Positions 35,731 to 44,847 of a stretch of DNA of 64,000 nt are shown here, in pieces. The notes below the pieces were generated by a model that saw nothing but the letters and a program-made list of their open reading frames with translations, did no database searches and was not told the origin of the DNA. Location of the stretch: positions 124,001-188,000 of the forward strand of contig CAKSTI010000001.1 in the NCBI GenBank assembly GCA_934500705.1, written 5' to 3'. This stretch comes from an uncultured Clostridia bacterium (GTDB taxonomy: Bacteria > Bacillota > Clostridia > UMGS1810). Position 1 is the first letter of the stretch, and each line of letters starts with the position of its first letter. The position numbers and the translations under genes were made by a program.

Positions 35731-38358
35731 TTATTTGTATATCAGCATATACATAGGCGTGCCCGCCTTGACGTAGAGCCACACGTCGCTCTCCGTACCG
35801 TTGTCAAGGTATGACGACACCGAGTTTTCGTTTAAGTACTTAACCTTTTCGCTGCGCCTGTCGGCATTTGTGTCTACCTCAATTATTGTAAGGTTTTTTG
35901 TTTTAAAAGACAGCATATCCGAACGGGTTATACCTGTCGGGTTCTGCCCTGTTTTTGCAAAGCAGACAGTGCCGTTTTTGTTGGAGTAGACATAACCTCT
36001 GTAAAGACCGAACGTTGCGTACCATTTGCCGTTGAATGTAACACGGCTGTCCACAGAGAATTCCGTCACACTTCCGTCACTGTTTGCCTTTTCACGGTCG
36101 ATGACTATGGCTATGTTATTTATTTCGTTTCGTCTGTTTAATGAATACACAATCATATCACCGATTTCCACATTTTGCGCAATGTCCTTGTCTGCGGTGA
36201 TATATGTTTTGTTTTTGACATTTTTGGAGCACAGCGTAAGCGAATACACCGTGTCGCCGTCATCATTTGTGGAAAACCGTTTATCGGCGACTATTGCCGC
36301 CTCACGGTTTAACGTGAGTTTATCACCTGAGGTATTCACGTTTACTACAAATTCGGCAATGTTGCTCGAATTATTCTGCGTGTATGCGCAAACGTTGTAT
36401 GTGTCAAAAATAGCAAAAGATGTAGGCGATAAAACCGAAAAATACTTTTCGTCAGCAGACACGGCATTGCTTGGAATGCTCAGCATTACGGTATTTTCGT
36501 CTATGCAGAAACTGCCGGAATACGCCGTTGTGTTTTCATCCGCAAAAACGTAATTTCCGCCGCCGGGGTAAAACATTTTTGTTCCCTCACCGCATATTGT
36601 TACAAGCGGACTTCCGTAGGCGTCCGGAGTATAAATTGTGCTGACGTCGCCGTACTCGTCACAGCCGTAAACTATTGCCGTCGGCTTTATAAGTTCTTGG
36701 GGAACTGCGGTAAGATTTGCCGCTTTGCTGCCGTTTATAAACAGTTTTGCGGCGCTTTTTAGCGTCTTAACCTGCCCGTCTTTGTCATAGAGCATAAAAC
36801 TCAGTTCGCCTTTAATTCCGCTTGCTGTATAAACGGACACAAGGTATGCATACTTTGTGTCGGAATACCCGGTAACATCTGCATAAATCAACTTTCCGCA
36901 AATATCCGTATATCCGAAAATTTTCTGCCCAAGGCTGTCTGTATTTACGGAATAATTGCAGTTTTCGGAAACCTCAATTTCTCTTGCCCCCACAACAATG
37001 AATGTTTTGCCGCCCCTCTCGGACGTTTCCTCTATAAATCCGTCTATGACTTCATCGGACACGTACCACACGGCAACATCTCCGTCCTTTGAGGTGAACA
37101 TACTGACTGCCGATTTTAACGGAATTTCCGAAGCGGATATTTCCTTATTTTCGCCGTCATACACTGTCAGGTGCTCAATTTTACCGTAATTGATAACTTC
37201 TTTTCCGAGCAAGTCGGTAACGCTCTCGCCATCTGAGTCTATTGCGGTTATAAATGCATTTTTGTACTCATAAATCTTTGCAACATTGTACGTGGTTGTA
37301 CCTTCATTTGAAATAAACTCCACTCTGCCGTCGGAAATATCAAATGTATCCATATCGTAGTCCGCAAGACAAACGCCGTTGTATATTACCGATATACCTT
37401 TTGAAACGGCAATTTGCCTCTCACGTCCGCCGTCATAATACTTTATTGTTCTGTCAGAAAGCGATGCGATGTCATCTGCCTGTAATGTAAGCGTGGTGTT
37501 TCCGTCCGCATAAGCGTATACAATTTCGTCGTCGCCGTGCAGATAGTACACAACATTCATTCCGATAAGGCTGTCAAAATTTGCCGTCGCATCATACGCT
37601 TTTCCATCTATTCTCAGTTGGTTTTTCCTCAAAGATGTGCCTGCACCGTAAAGACCGGTAAGCGAATTTCCGTCAACCACACCCTCGCACTTTAATATGT
37701 CAAAGGCTTTGCTGAGCCACGTTTCGTTTTTCCTCGCTTTGTACTTGACGGATTTTGTTCCTATTGAGTCAACATCTAATACTTCGGTGTTAAGCGCATC
37801 TAAAATCAGCTTTACCGTCTCACCCATCGTGAGAGCGTTTGCATCGGCAAATGCAATGTCATCAAGTCCGAGGCCTGCCGCCACAGTGAGATAGCCTGTG
37901 GGGTATCCGCCGTTTGCCTGTGCCTTTGCGCCGTAACCGAGAGCGGATATAATTATTTTAACAGCTTCACTGTATGATACGCTGTCGTTCGGCATAAAAC
38001 TGCCGTCCGCACGTCCGTTTATAAATCCTGCCTCATATGCGCCCCTGACCGCCCAAAGATATTCAGCGCCGTCCGGTATGTCGGCAAATTTTACGTCTGA
38101 CGCAAATTCTGTATGCTTTCCGCCGCAATACAAGTGCATTACAAGAGCAATGAAGTCTGCACGTGTCATTTTAGAATTTTCGGATATTGCAAAGTCCAGT
38201 CCGTCCAGAACACCGATACCGGTAAGCGTATCAACTGCACTGCTGTAATCACGGTCAGCGGAGGTTTCGTAAGTTGCTTTTGCAAATGCCGTCGTTACCG
38301 TAATCGCAAGCACAACGAGCAGTGCAAATATTCTAAACAGCGTTTTGAAGTTTTTCAT
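35731..38358 (-). CDS. surface protein with N-terminal SLH repeats and a large beta-rich region
   Basis: This is an 875-residue exported protein. Its signal peptide (about residues 1-26) is followed by three SLH repeats (about 35-205; the second is clearest: WAVRGAYEAGFINGRADGSFMPNDSVSYSEAVKIII), which bind pyruvylated secondary wall polymers. The remaining 670 residues look beta-rich, with short repeats such as YADGNTTLTL and VSDEVIDGFIEE, and I see no catalytic motif or known binding domain. It may present a glycan-binding surface or act as a scaffold. It lies between the second glycosidase and the other SLH protein with gaps of 14 and 24 bases, in the same operon. Confidence 0.8.
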   Translation of the reverse strand: MKNFKTLFRIFALLVVLAITVTTAFAKATYETSADRDYSSAVDTLTGIGVLDGLDFAISENSKMTRADFIALVMHLYCGGKHTEFASDVKFADIPDGAEYLWAVRGAYEAGFINGRADGSFMPNDSVSYSEAVKIIISALGYGAKAQANGGYPTGYLTVAAGLGLDDIAFADANALTMGETVKLILDALNTEVLDVDSIGTKSVKYKARKNETWLSKAFDILKCEGVVDGNSLTGLYGAGTSLRKNQLRIDGKAYDATANFDSLIGMNVVYYLHGDDEIVYAYADGNTTLTLQADDIASLSDRTIKYYDGGRERQIAVSKGISVIYNGVCLADYDMDTFDISDGRVEFISNEGTTTYNVAKIYEYKNAFITAIDSDGESVTDLLGKEVINYGKIEHLTVYDGENKEISASEIPLKSAVSMFTSKDGDVAVWYVSDEVIDGFIEETSERGGKTFIVVGAREIEVSENCNYSVNTDSLGQKIFGYTDICGKLIYADVTGYSDTKYAYLVSVYTASGIKGELSFMLYDKDGQVKTLKSAAKLFINGSKAANLTAVPQELIKPTAIVYGCDEYGDVSTIYTPDAYGSPLVTICGEGTKMFYPGGGNYVFADENTTAYSGSFCIDENTVMLSIPSNAVSADEKYFSVLSPTSFAIFDTYNVCAYTQNNSSNIAEFVVNVNTSGDKLTLNREAAIVADKRFSTNDDGDTVYSLTLCSKNVKNKTYITADKDIAQNVEIGDMIVYSLNRRNEINNIAIVIDREKANSDGSVTEFSVDSRVTFNGKWYATFGLYRGYVYSNKNGTVCFAKTGQNPTGITRSDMLSFKTKNLTIIEVDTNADRRSEKVKYLNENSVSSYLDNGTESDVWLYVKAGTPMYMLIYK

Positions 38359-38382
38359 AAATTATCTCCTCTCACAGTGAAA

Positions 38383-41300
38383 TCAATATCTTGCATCAAG
38401 CATAGCACAGATAATCTTTGCCGCCTGCGAACGTGTGGCAAATTCATTGGGACGGAAGGTGGAGTCGCCAAAACCGTTTATTATGCCACGGCGTGCCAGA
38501 GAATGTACTGCGTCCTTTGCATATGCCGATATGTCGCCTTCGTCGGCAAACGTCTGATTGTTGCCCTCGGCGGAAAGTCCCTTGACTTTGCTTATTATAA
38601 CAGCCATATCCTCTCTTGTGATGCAATCTTCGGGGCTGAACTTGCCATTGCCTGTTCCGCCTATAATTCCGCCGCTCGCCGCCGCACTTATACACTCATA
38701 GCTCCAACGTGTTTTGTCCACGTCGTTAAATGTTACCTCATAACTGCCGACAGGTATCTTGAATGCCTCAACGACAAGTTTTACAAATTCCTCTCTTGTG
38801 ATGTTTTCATCAGGCTTAAAGCGGTTATTTCCGTCACCGCTTATTATTTTTCTTTTCTTTAAAGCGTAGATATATCCGTATGCCCAGTGGTCATCGGCAA
38901 CATCTGCAAATTCATCGTTCGACGCATTGTCCGGAACATACCCCGTTGAAACCGTGGCAGAGGACACTGTTTTACCGCTCTTTGAACCACCTGCGGAAGA
39001 ACCCCCTCCGCCACCGCCGCTTGACGTGACAGCAGAAATTGCCGCCGCAACAGCGTTTTCAAGCTCTGTCATATTTTTTAATCCGTTATTGTGTTCAAAT
39101 ATATACAACGAAGCTTTTGCAGTGTCGGAATTTTTGTAATTATCCAAGCTGAACGGCAGCGCATTTTCATACTCTGTAAGTACAGCGTGCAGTTTGCCGT
39201 AGCTCTGCGCATTATTTATCTTGTTTAAAACCACACTTTCTTCGAATAGTTTGATAGCACTGTCAAACGATGTAACTTCTCTGCCAAAAAACATTTCAAA
39301 CACATTGTACTTCTGCGTGTCGGCAAGTTTGTCATAATCCGCATACAACGGACTTTTGGCAAAATTAAATCTGTCGGAATAATAATCCGCACATTCCGCC
39401 ACATCTTTTCCGTCCTTTAAGTGCGTTATCATATACAGCGCACTCTCATCAGACAAATCGGCATAGAACTTTGTGATGTTATCCTTGCCGTAGCTGTTTC
39501 CGAGCAGTCTTTTTCCTATGTATTCAAGGTCATTTTGCGCCATTGCAAGTACATATTTATCGGAGATTTCAAGCTCTTTCAGATTTGACAAAATAGTTTT
39601 GGCAAATTCTGCTGCGTCTGCTATCGGCGAAAGTTTTTCAAGTATTTCTGCTTTGTTCTCGGCAGAACTGTAATAGAAGTCCAGGCTAACCGGCTCTTTT
39701 AAGTTTCTGCCGTAAATATTTACGGAGTACTCTCCTGCCTTGGCATTTGCCGGCATATTAAAGAAGTGTTTAAGTACACCGTCTGTGACTTTTTCCGCAT
39801 CACGGCAAAGGATTTTTCCACTCTCTTTTTCGCTGACTGTTATATGCAAAATATCGTTGCACACATCGTCATTTTTACCGCCGATAATGTATATTTCTCT
39901 CTGCGAATTGGCAGTAAGTGTGTACGGTGCCGTTTTGTCAACCGTTACATCGGGTTTTGCATTTTCGTTTTTCAGTGAAAGAAGCGACGGTGTGTTTGTA
40001 TCTGAATTTATAACATATGTCTTTGCATATGCGTTTTCGCACGTGTCGGTTATTTCAAGTTTGCAATCTCCGTCAACTGTCACACTATTTTCACATACGT
40101 TTACAAGTTTGTAATCGGAATAAACCGCAAGAACACACTTCGCCTCTCTGCCGTTCATATTGGCAAATGTATAGTCTGCGCTTGCCGTTCCGTCACCGCT
40201 TAGGATAAAACTGTTTAGTGTAACTGCAAAGTCGCTGTCATTTATAATCTGCGACGGTTCGGATTTACACTCTAAACCTCTGTTAGACTTTGCATCATAC
40301 GGGGTAACGGTAAAGAATATCGAATAACCGCAATCCTCGCTTGTTGTAACATAAGTGCTCTTGTCTGCACCGTCTATTAGAATTTCGTTTCCGCTCCCGT
40401 CTGTCCTGTACCACTTGAACACACTGTCACCCTCCGCTACGTCTGCCGTGTGGGTATAGGTGTATCGTGCACTGAGCGTTGATCCGACGCCCGATGCACC
40501 TGCAACATATGCGTCTGAGCAAACAGGATATGCTGTGTCTATGCCGATAGACGCAAGTTCGTCCTCGGTATAACCCATTTCGATAAGCTCCGGTACACTG
40601 TATTTGCTCAAAAGCATATTTCTTACATTGCCCCCTGCTTTTGAAAGTTTAACCTCGGAAAATATATCGTTGCTTACATAAAACACCGGGCGAACGTTAA
40701 AATATGTTGAATACGTGTTTCCGTATGTCAGCTTACCCGATACGGCTATACATTCGAGCATACACTTTGCCGAGGCAGCCGGAGTTCTTAAAAGAAGGCC
40801 GTGCGGGCAGTCGGCATATCCGATTCTGTCTGCATATTTGAAATATTCGTTTGCGCTGATTGGTGCCGCAAGAGCCTCTGTCACCGTGTCGTTTTGCATA
40901 TTTGAGGTGGATTTGTCCATAAGAGCATATCCTGCCTCGGTTTCCCACTGCGTTGAAATCAAATATTCCTGCATATCCGCCGGGAGTACATATTTATTGA
41001 GGAATGATGACTGATTTACCTTATACATAAGGCTTTTTTCATCGTTTATGTCAAATATCTGGTGCGGTTGCGATGCCCCGTCCGCATAAAAGGCAATATA
41101 TCCGGCATCAGGCCCCAGGAGCAATGTTTTTTCGCCGTCGTTTTCGAGCATAATAAGCTCTGCCGAGCTTGACGTGCCGTTTGTAAAGGCGAGTTTGTTG
41201 TCGTCGGGGCTTTTTGCACACGCACCCGGAGCAATACCGTTCCAACCTATGGGGTGAGCAAGATTTGCACCGCAAAAGAGCGGTTCGGTCGTATAACTGC

Positions 41301-41613
41301 CGCCATCTGTGTTTACGGTTGCACGAATAAAATTATTCGCCATACTGTTTTCAATCACGTATACATCATCTGAGGTGTCGTCACCCTCTGCGGGAACATA
41401 TGTTCCGTCCGATGAGGAGCAGTATTCAAACACTGTTGACTGCACATTCTCACCGTCTGCACCAAAGAGCTGTGCAGTGAGCGTATATCCGGACTTTAAC
41501 GTACCGTTTGCATTTGAAGTGAGCACAGCGTATGCGCCGTCGGCAAAGGTGGTTGTAGGTATGCAAACCGCCAGCATTGTAAGGCACAAAAACGCACTTA
41601 AATATTTTTTCAT
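38383..41613 (-). CDS. SLH-anchored surface protein with the shared module
   Basis: This is a 1076-residue secreted protein with a signal peptide of about 24 residues. Residues about 28-115 form an Ig-like domain ending in GANLAHPIGW, and the shared module follows (about 150-345: SANEYFKYADRIGY, LLLRTP, RPVFYV, then ELIEMGYTEDELASIG). A second Ig-like stretch and helical segments fill the middle, then a glycine-serine linker (SGGGGGGSSAGG) and three C-terminal SLH repeats (about 899-1076, each with an FxDV...WA start and a TREE/TRED/TRSQ end). No hydrolase motif is visible, so the module is the likely functional part. It is translated after a stable intergenic hairpin (41644-41669). Confidence 0.82.
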   Translation of the reverse strand: MKKYLSAFLCLTMLAVCIPTTTFADGAYAVLTSNANGTLKSGYTLTAQLFGADGENVQSTVFEYCSSSDGTYVPAEGDDTSDDVYVIENSMANNFIRATVNTDGGSYTTEPLFCGANLAHPIGWNGIAPGACAKSPDDNKLAFTNGTSSSAELIMLENDGEKTLLLGPDAGYIAFYADGASQPHQIFDINDEKSLMYKVNQSSFLNKYVLPADMQEYLISTQWETEAGYALMDKSTSNMQNDTVTEALAAPISANEYFKYADRIGYADCPHGLLLRTPAASAKCMLECIAVSGKLTYGNTYSTYFNVRPVFYVSNDIFSEVKLSKAGGNVRNMLLSKYSVPELIEMGYTEDELASIGIDTAYPVCSDAYVAGASGVGSTLSARYTYTHTADVAEGDSVFKWYRTDGSGNEILIDGADKSTYVTTSEDCGYSIFFTVTPYDAKSNRGLECKSEPSQIINDSDFAVTLNSFILSGDGTASADYTFANMNGREAKCVLAVYSDYKLVNVCENSVTVDGDCKLEITDTCENAYAKTYVINSDTNTPSLLSLKNENAKPDVTVDKTAPYTLTANSQREIYIIGGKNDDVCNDILHITVSEKESGKILCRDAEKVTDGVLKHFFNMPANAKAGEYSVNIYGRNLKEPVSLDFYYSSAENKAEILEKLSPIADAAEFAKTILSNLKELEISDKYVLAMAQNDLEYIGKRLLGNSYGKDNITKFYADLSDESALYMITHLKDGKDVAECADYYSDRFNFAKSPLYADYDKLADTQKYNVFEMFFGREVTSFDSAIKLFEESVVLNKINNAQSYGKLHAVLTEYENALPFSLDNYKNSDTAKASLYIFEHNNGLKNMTELENAVAAAISAVTSSGGGGGGSSAGGSKSGKTVSSATVSTGYVPDNASNDEFADVADDHWAYGYIYALKKRKIISGDGNNRFKPDENITREEFVKLVVEAFKIPVGSYEVTFNDVDKTRWSYECISAAASGGIIGGTGNGKFSPEDCITREDMAVIISKVKGLSAEGNNQTFADEGDISAYAKDAVHSLARRGIINGFGDSTFRPNEFATRSQAAKIICAMLDARY

Positions 41614-41643
41614 AACATATCCTTTCCTGCAATATCCCGTATA

Positions 41644-41669
41644 GGCAGTGAGGGTTTACCCCCACTGCC
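41644..41669 (-). other. stable intercistronic hairpin inside the polysaccharide operon
   Basis: GGCAGTG, a mismatch, GGG, a short loop, CCC and CACTGCC form a GC-rich hairpin in the 71-base gap between the esterase gene and the SLH gene. There is no U-run on the leftward strand, so it is not a simple terminator. It could protect the 3' end of the upstream (binding protein and permease) part of the message or damp downstream expression. Confidence 0.65.
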
Positions 41670-41684
41670 CAACTGAATTAACTT

Positions 41685-44600
41685 TTACTTTGATATAATA
41701 TCAATAAGTTTGTTCTTAATCTGGTCGTGACCCGATGCCGAAGGGTGAATATTCTCTGTTGAACTGAAATTAATGTCCCAACCGGTAGTATCTATAAATT
41801 CAACTTTATCACCATAAGTGCCGGCTTCTTTGCCTATTTCATCAAACGTCTGACTTCTGTAATATGCGTTGTTTTGGCTTGCATTGTCGCCGGCAACAAG
41901 TGACTGCTTGCGCAAAGGCTTAATTACATAAATCTTGGCATTCGGATATTTTTCGGCAATAAACTCTATAAAGTTTTTGTACTCTCTCTTGAATTCTTCT
42001 CTTTTGTCGTACTCAACTCCGTCTACGGTTGCTTTGTAAATATCGTTGGTGCCGATGTTTACAAATATCATATCATAATTTTCCGACTTTGAAAAGTCGT
42101 ATGCGTCTTCTCCTTTGTCAAGTGACTGCATCTGCTTGAATTTGGTACCCATACCGAGTGCGCCCTCTTTAACCGTACCGGAATAGTTACCGTTAAGGAA
42201 GGCTATTCCCGAACGGGAGATTGTGGTAAAGTCATATCCCAGCTCTGTCGGCAGAAGGTAAGAATAACCTTTTGTCGCCGATGTTATTGAGTCGCCTATA
42301 AACATCACGTTAATGTCATTTGCGGGAGCGTCAAGTTTTTTTGCACTTGCGTCAACTGTTATGCCCGAAAATGTGAGCTGTGTTGTTTCCGCCTCGTTTA
42401 AAATTCTCACCTTATTTACACCGCTTGCAAGCACTGACGAAAGGTCAACCGATGTACCGGTGTATCCGGAGCCTCTGTATACCTCTCTGCCGTTTATAAA
42501 CACTTTAAAAGTCTTTTGCGTTGTGTCACTTCCGAAGTTTACGGTAAGCGCCGATGCCTTAACGGCAAAGTCAACATACGGTCTTGTCCAGTTAGATAGC
42601 ATATATGTGCCCTTATCCTCCCAGCGTCCTTTGTAGGAAAACATACCGTCGGAATACGGAACTTCTCCGGAAATTGCCGTTGCCGTTGCAATGTCACCGT
42701 ATGCAACATCTGCAAGAACCGGTGCGAGCGGAACCATAGTGTTTGTGTCGTTCCACAGGTATATGCGAACCTTGTCGGTGTCCTTAATGCCTGACGGAAC
42801 CGCAGCGGAAAGTATTTCGTTTGTTTCGCCGTTTGCAAGTGCTATTGTTGCAGGTGCGGCAGATTTTAATGTGTCGCCGTCATATATTGCAACTACTGCA
42901 AAAGCATTTGCCGTACTGTTACTCACGGTGTTTAATTCGGCATATATTTTTGCGCCGTCTGTGTGCAGGTTAGATAACGTTGCGTCAACGCCGTCACCGT
43001 AACCGAGCCTTACAAGCTCATTATCGGTGTAGCCGAGCGCCTTTGCCTCGGATTCCGTCAAAATGCCGGGGAGATTGATTGCCCTTAGGGCTTTTACTCC
43101 GCTCTTTTTGGCATCTATCTTTAAAGTTTTAAACGCATTGTTGTTAATGTAAAATTCTACTCTGTTGTGGTAGAAAGTTGAAGTCGAATTTACGATTGCG
43201 GCTGACGGAGTACCTGCTTTGCTTACCAAGAGTATCTCAAAGTTACCGCTTGCATTGTAATTCGTGTACGGTGTGCGCAGTTTTATGCCGTTACCGCCCT
43301 CATTATATCCGATTTTGTTTGCATATTTGCACAGTTCTGTCATACTCGGAAGTGCAAGTTTTGCCTCGGTTACGGTGTCGTTTGCCATAGAGTCGGTGTA
43401 GCCGTATTCTGTTTCCCACATATTGTTTTCTATGTAGTTATGATACTTTTCGGGCAAGATGTTTGCCGTCAAAAATTCAGCCTGATTTATAACGTATGCA
43501 ATGCTGTTCGGGTCGGTAACATCGTAAATCTGCTTTACATCGCTGCTGTTATAAATGGGTTCGGTGTCAAGTCTGTCGCTGAAAAGGAGTGTTTTGCCAT
43601 TTTCGCTTTCGAGGAGTGTATATGCGTAGCTGTTATAGCCGTCCTCGTCAAAGTAAAATCTATCGCCGGCGTCGGCATACGCTTTTATGCCGTCCGGTGC
43701 TTTTCCCCAACCAATCGGGTGCGTAAGATTGGCGCCAACCTGAACACTGTTTGAAACATACAGTGTGCCGTCAGCCATCTCAGCAACCGCACAAATGTAT
43801 TTTCCGGCGCAGGCATTCGTTATGGTGTATGTTTTTCCCTCGTCCAAAGATGCCCAGGTTTCTCCGTCACCGGATACAAGGTATTCAACCTTTGCGGCAC
43901 TTTCAACAATATTGTCACTCGCTGTTACATCAGCTGCGGTAAGCGTATAGCCGGATTTAACCTTGCCGTTTGAGGTAATCTTAATTTTACCGCTGATTGC
44001 CGACGAAATATCCTTGCTCACAAAACTGTTCCACTCGTCGTCTGTATATACTCCGTTGCCATTGCCGGCAGCCACGATTGCCTTTATAACTTCGCTTCCG
44101 GCGTTTTTAACTTTTATGTTTTTAAAGAAATCCTCCGTAATATAGAAACAGGGACGGAGCAAAAAGAGAGTCGATACTCCAACCGATTTAAACTGCGGAT
44201 TGGTACCGGTAGTTGTGTTATATCCCACCAAAGTTTCGTAGTCGTCACGTGTTGGGTGCGGGGTACGCAAAAGCCATTGTGTATAAGCTGTGCTGTCATC
44301 ACGTGAGCAATAATAACCTATCCTATCCTGATATGCTATATATTCGTTATATGAAAGCAATGAATACTTTGAAGATACCGCAGTTCCCGCCGTCACATTT
44401 CCGCCTTTTTCAAGTACATAGCTGTGTTGCGAAACGTACGTTTGCATATCGGACGGAACGTAGTTACCTATATTTTCGTCAGCATTTATAAAACCGGCAG
44501 CCGTTTTTGTGTTTTCAGGCTCCCAGGCATATTTACCCGTGGAACTGACCGGTTTTGCGGCATATCCGGTATTTTTAACAATGAAATACTCTTTTTTCCC

Positions 44601-44828
44601 GGTTTCGGTATTGTTGTACTCATCAACAAGTATATATTCTCTGTTGGCGGTATCATTGTTAACAGTAAAAAGAAACTTTGCAGGGGTTTCTTTGACCGCA
44701 CTTGTCAATTTAGCGGAGCCGGAGGAAAAAGCAGTCGTGTATGTCACATCTGCCGTATCCGCCATCGCCTGCGGCACAAATGTCAAAAGCATTGCGGCGC
44801 AAAGAAATAAACCTATAAATCTTTTCAT
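41685..44828 (-). CDS. secreted SGNH/GDSL esterase (CE2-like layout) with two copies of the shared module
   Basis: This is a 1047-residue secreted protein. The start at 44828 has AGGAG nine bases upstream and a signal peptide of about 23 residues. Module copy one is at about 62-250 (LLSYNEYIAYQDRIGY, WLLRTP, RPCFYI); an Ig-like domain ending in GANLTHPIGWG leads to copy two (about 400-610). A sandwich domain (about 730-825) precedes the esterase domain (about 838-1047), which has GDSIT with Ser847, GTND with Asn928, and ENIHP with His1028. The sandwich-plus-SGNH order resembles CE2 acetyl esterases, so it probably removes acetyl groups from a polysaccharide. The usual Asp of DxxH is Glu here. 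No anchor motif is seen. Confidence 0.82.
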   Translation of the reverse strand: MKRFIGLFLCAAMLLTFVPQAMADTADVTYTTAFSSGSAKLTSAVKETPAKFLFTVNNDTANREYILVDEYNNTETGKKEYFIVKNTGYAAKPVSSTGKYAWEPENTKTAAGFINADENIGNYVPSDMQTYVSQHSYVLEKGGNVTAGTAVSSKYSLLSYNEYIAYQDRIGYYCSRDDSTAYTQWLLRTPHPTRDDYETLVGYNTTTGTNPQFKSVGVSTLFLLRPCFYITEDFFKNIKVKNAGSEVIKAIVAAGNGNGVYTDDEWNSFVSKDISSAISGKIKITSNGKVKSGYTLTAADVTASDNIVESAAKVEYLVSGDGETWASLDEGKTYTITNACAGKYICAVAEMADGTLYVSNSVQVGANLTHPIGWGKAPDGIKAYADAGDRFYFDEDGYNSYAYTLLESENGKTLLFSDRLDTEPIYNSSDVKQIYDVTDPNSIAYVINQAEFLTANILPEKYHNYIENNMWETEYGYTDSMANDTVTEAKLALPSMTELCKYANKIGYNEGGNGIKLRTPYTNYNASGNFEILLVSKAGTPSAAIVNSTSTFYHNRVEFYINNNAFKTLKIDAKKSGVKALRAINLPGILTESEAKALGYTDNELVRLGYGDGVDATLSNLHTDGAKIYAELNTVSNSTANAFAVVAIYDGDTLKSAAPATIALANGETNEILSAAVPSGIKDTDKVRIYLWNDTNTMVPLAPVLADVAYGDIATATAISGEVPYSDGMFSYKGRWEDKGTYMLSNWTRPYVDFAVKASALTVNFGSDTTQKTFKVFINGREVYRGSGYTGTSVDLSSVLASGVNKVRILNEAETTQLTFSGITVDASAKKLDAPANDINVMFIGDSITSATKGYSYLLPTELGYDFTTISRSGIAFLNGNYSGTVKEGALGMGTKFKQMQSLDKGEDAYDFSKSENYDMIFVNIGTNDIYKATVDGVEYDKREEFKREYKNFIEFIAEKYPNAKIYVIKPLRKQSLVAGDNASQNNAYYRSQTFDEIGKEAGTYGDKVEFIDTTGWDINFSSTENIHPSASGHDQIKNKLIDIISK

Positions 44829-44847
44829 TAAATACATCTCCTTAAAA

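Noticed and set aside
38990..39020. Short glycine-codon repeat that looks like a simple sequence repeat
   Set aside because: It encodes the glycine-serine linker of the SLH protein with mixed codons and stays in frame; no sign of phase variation.
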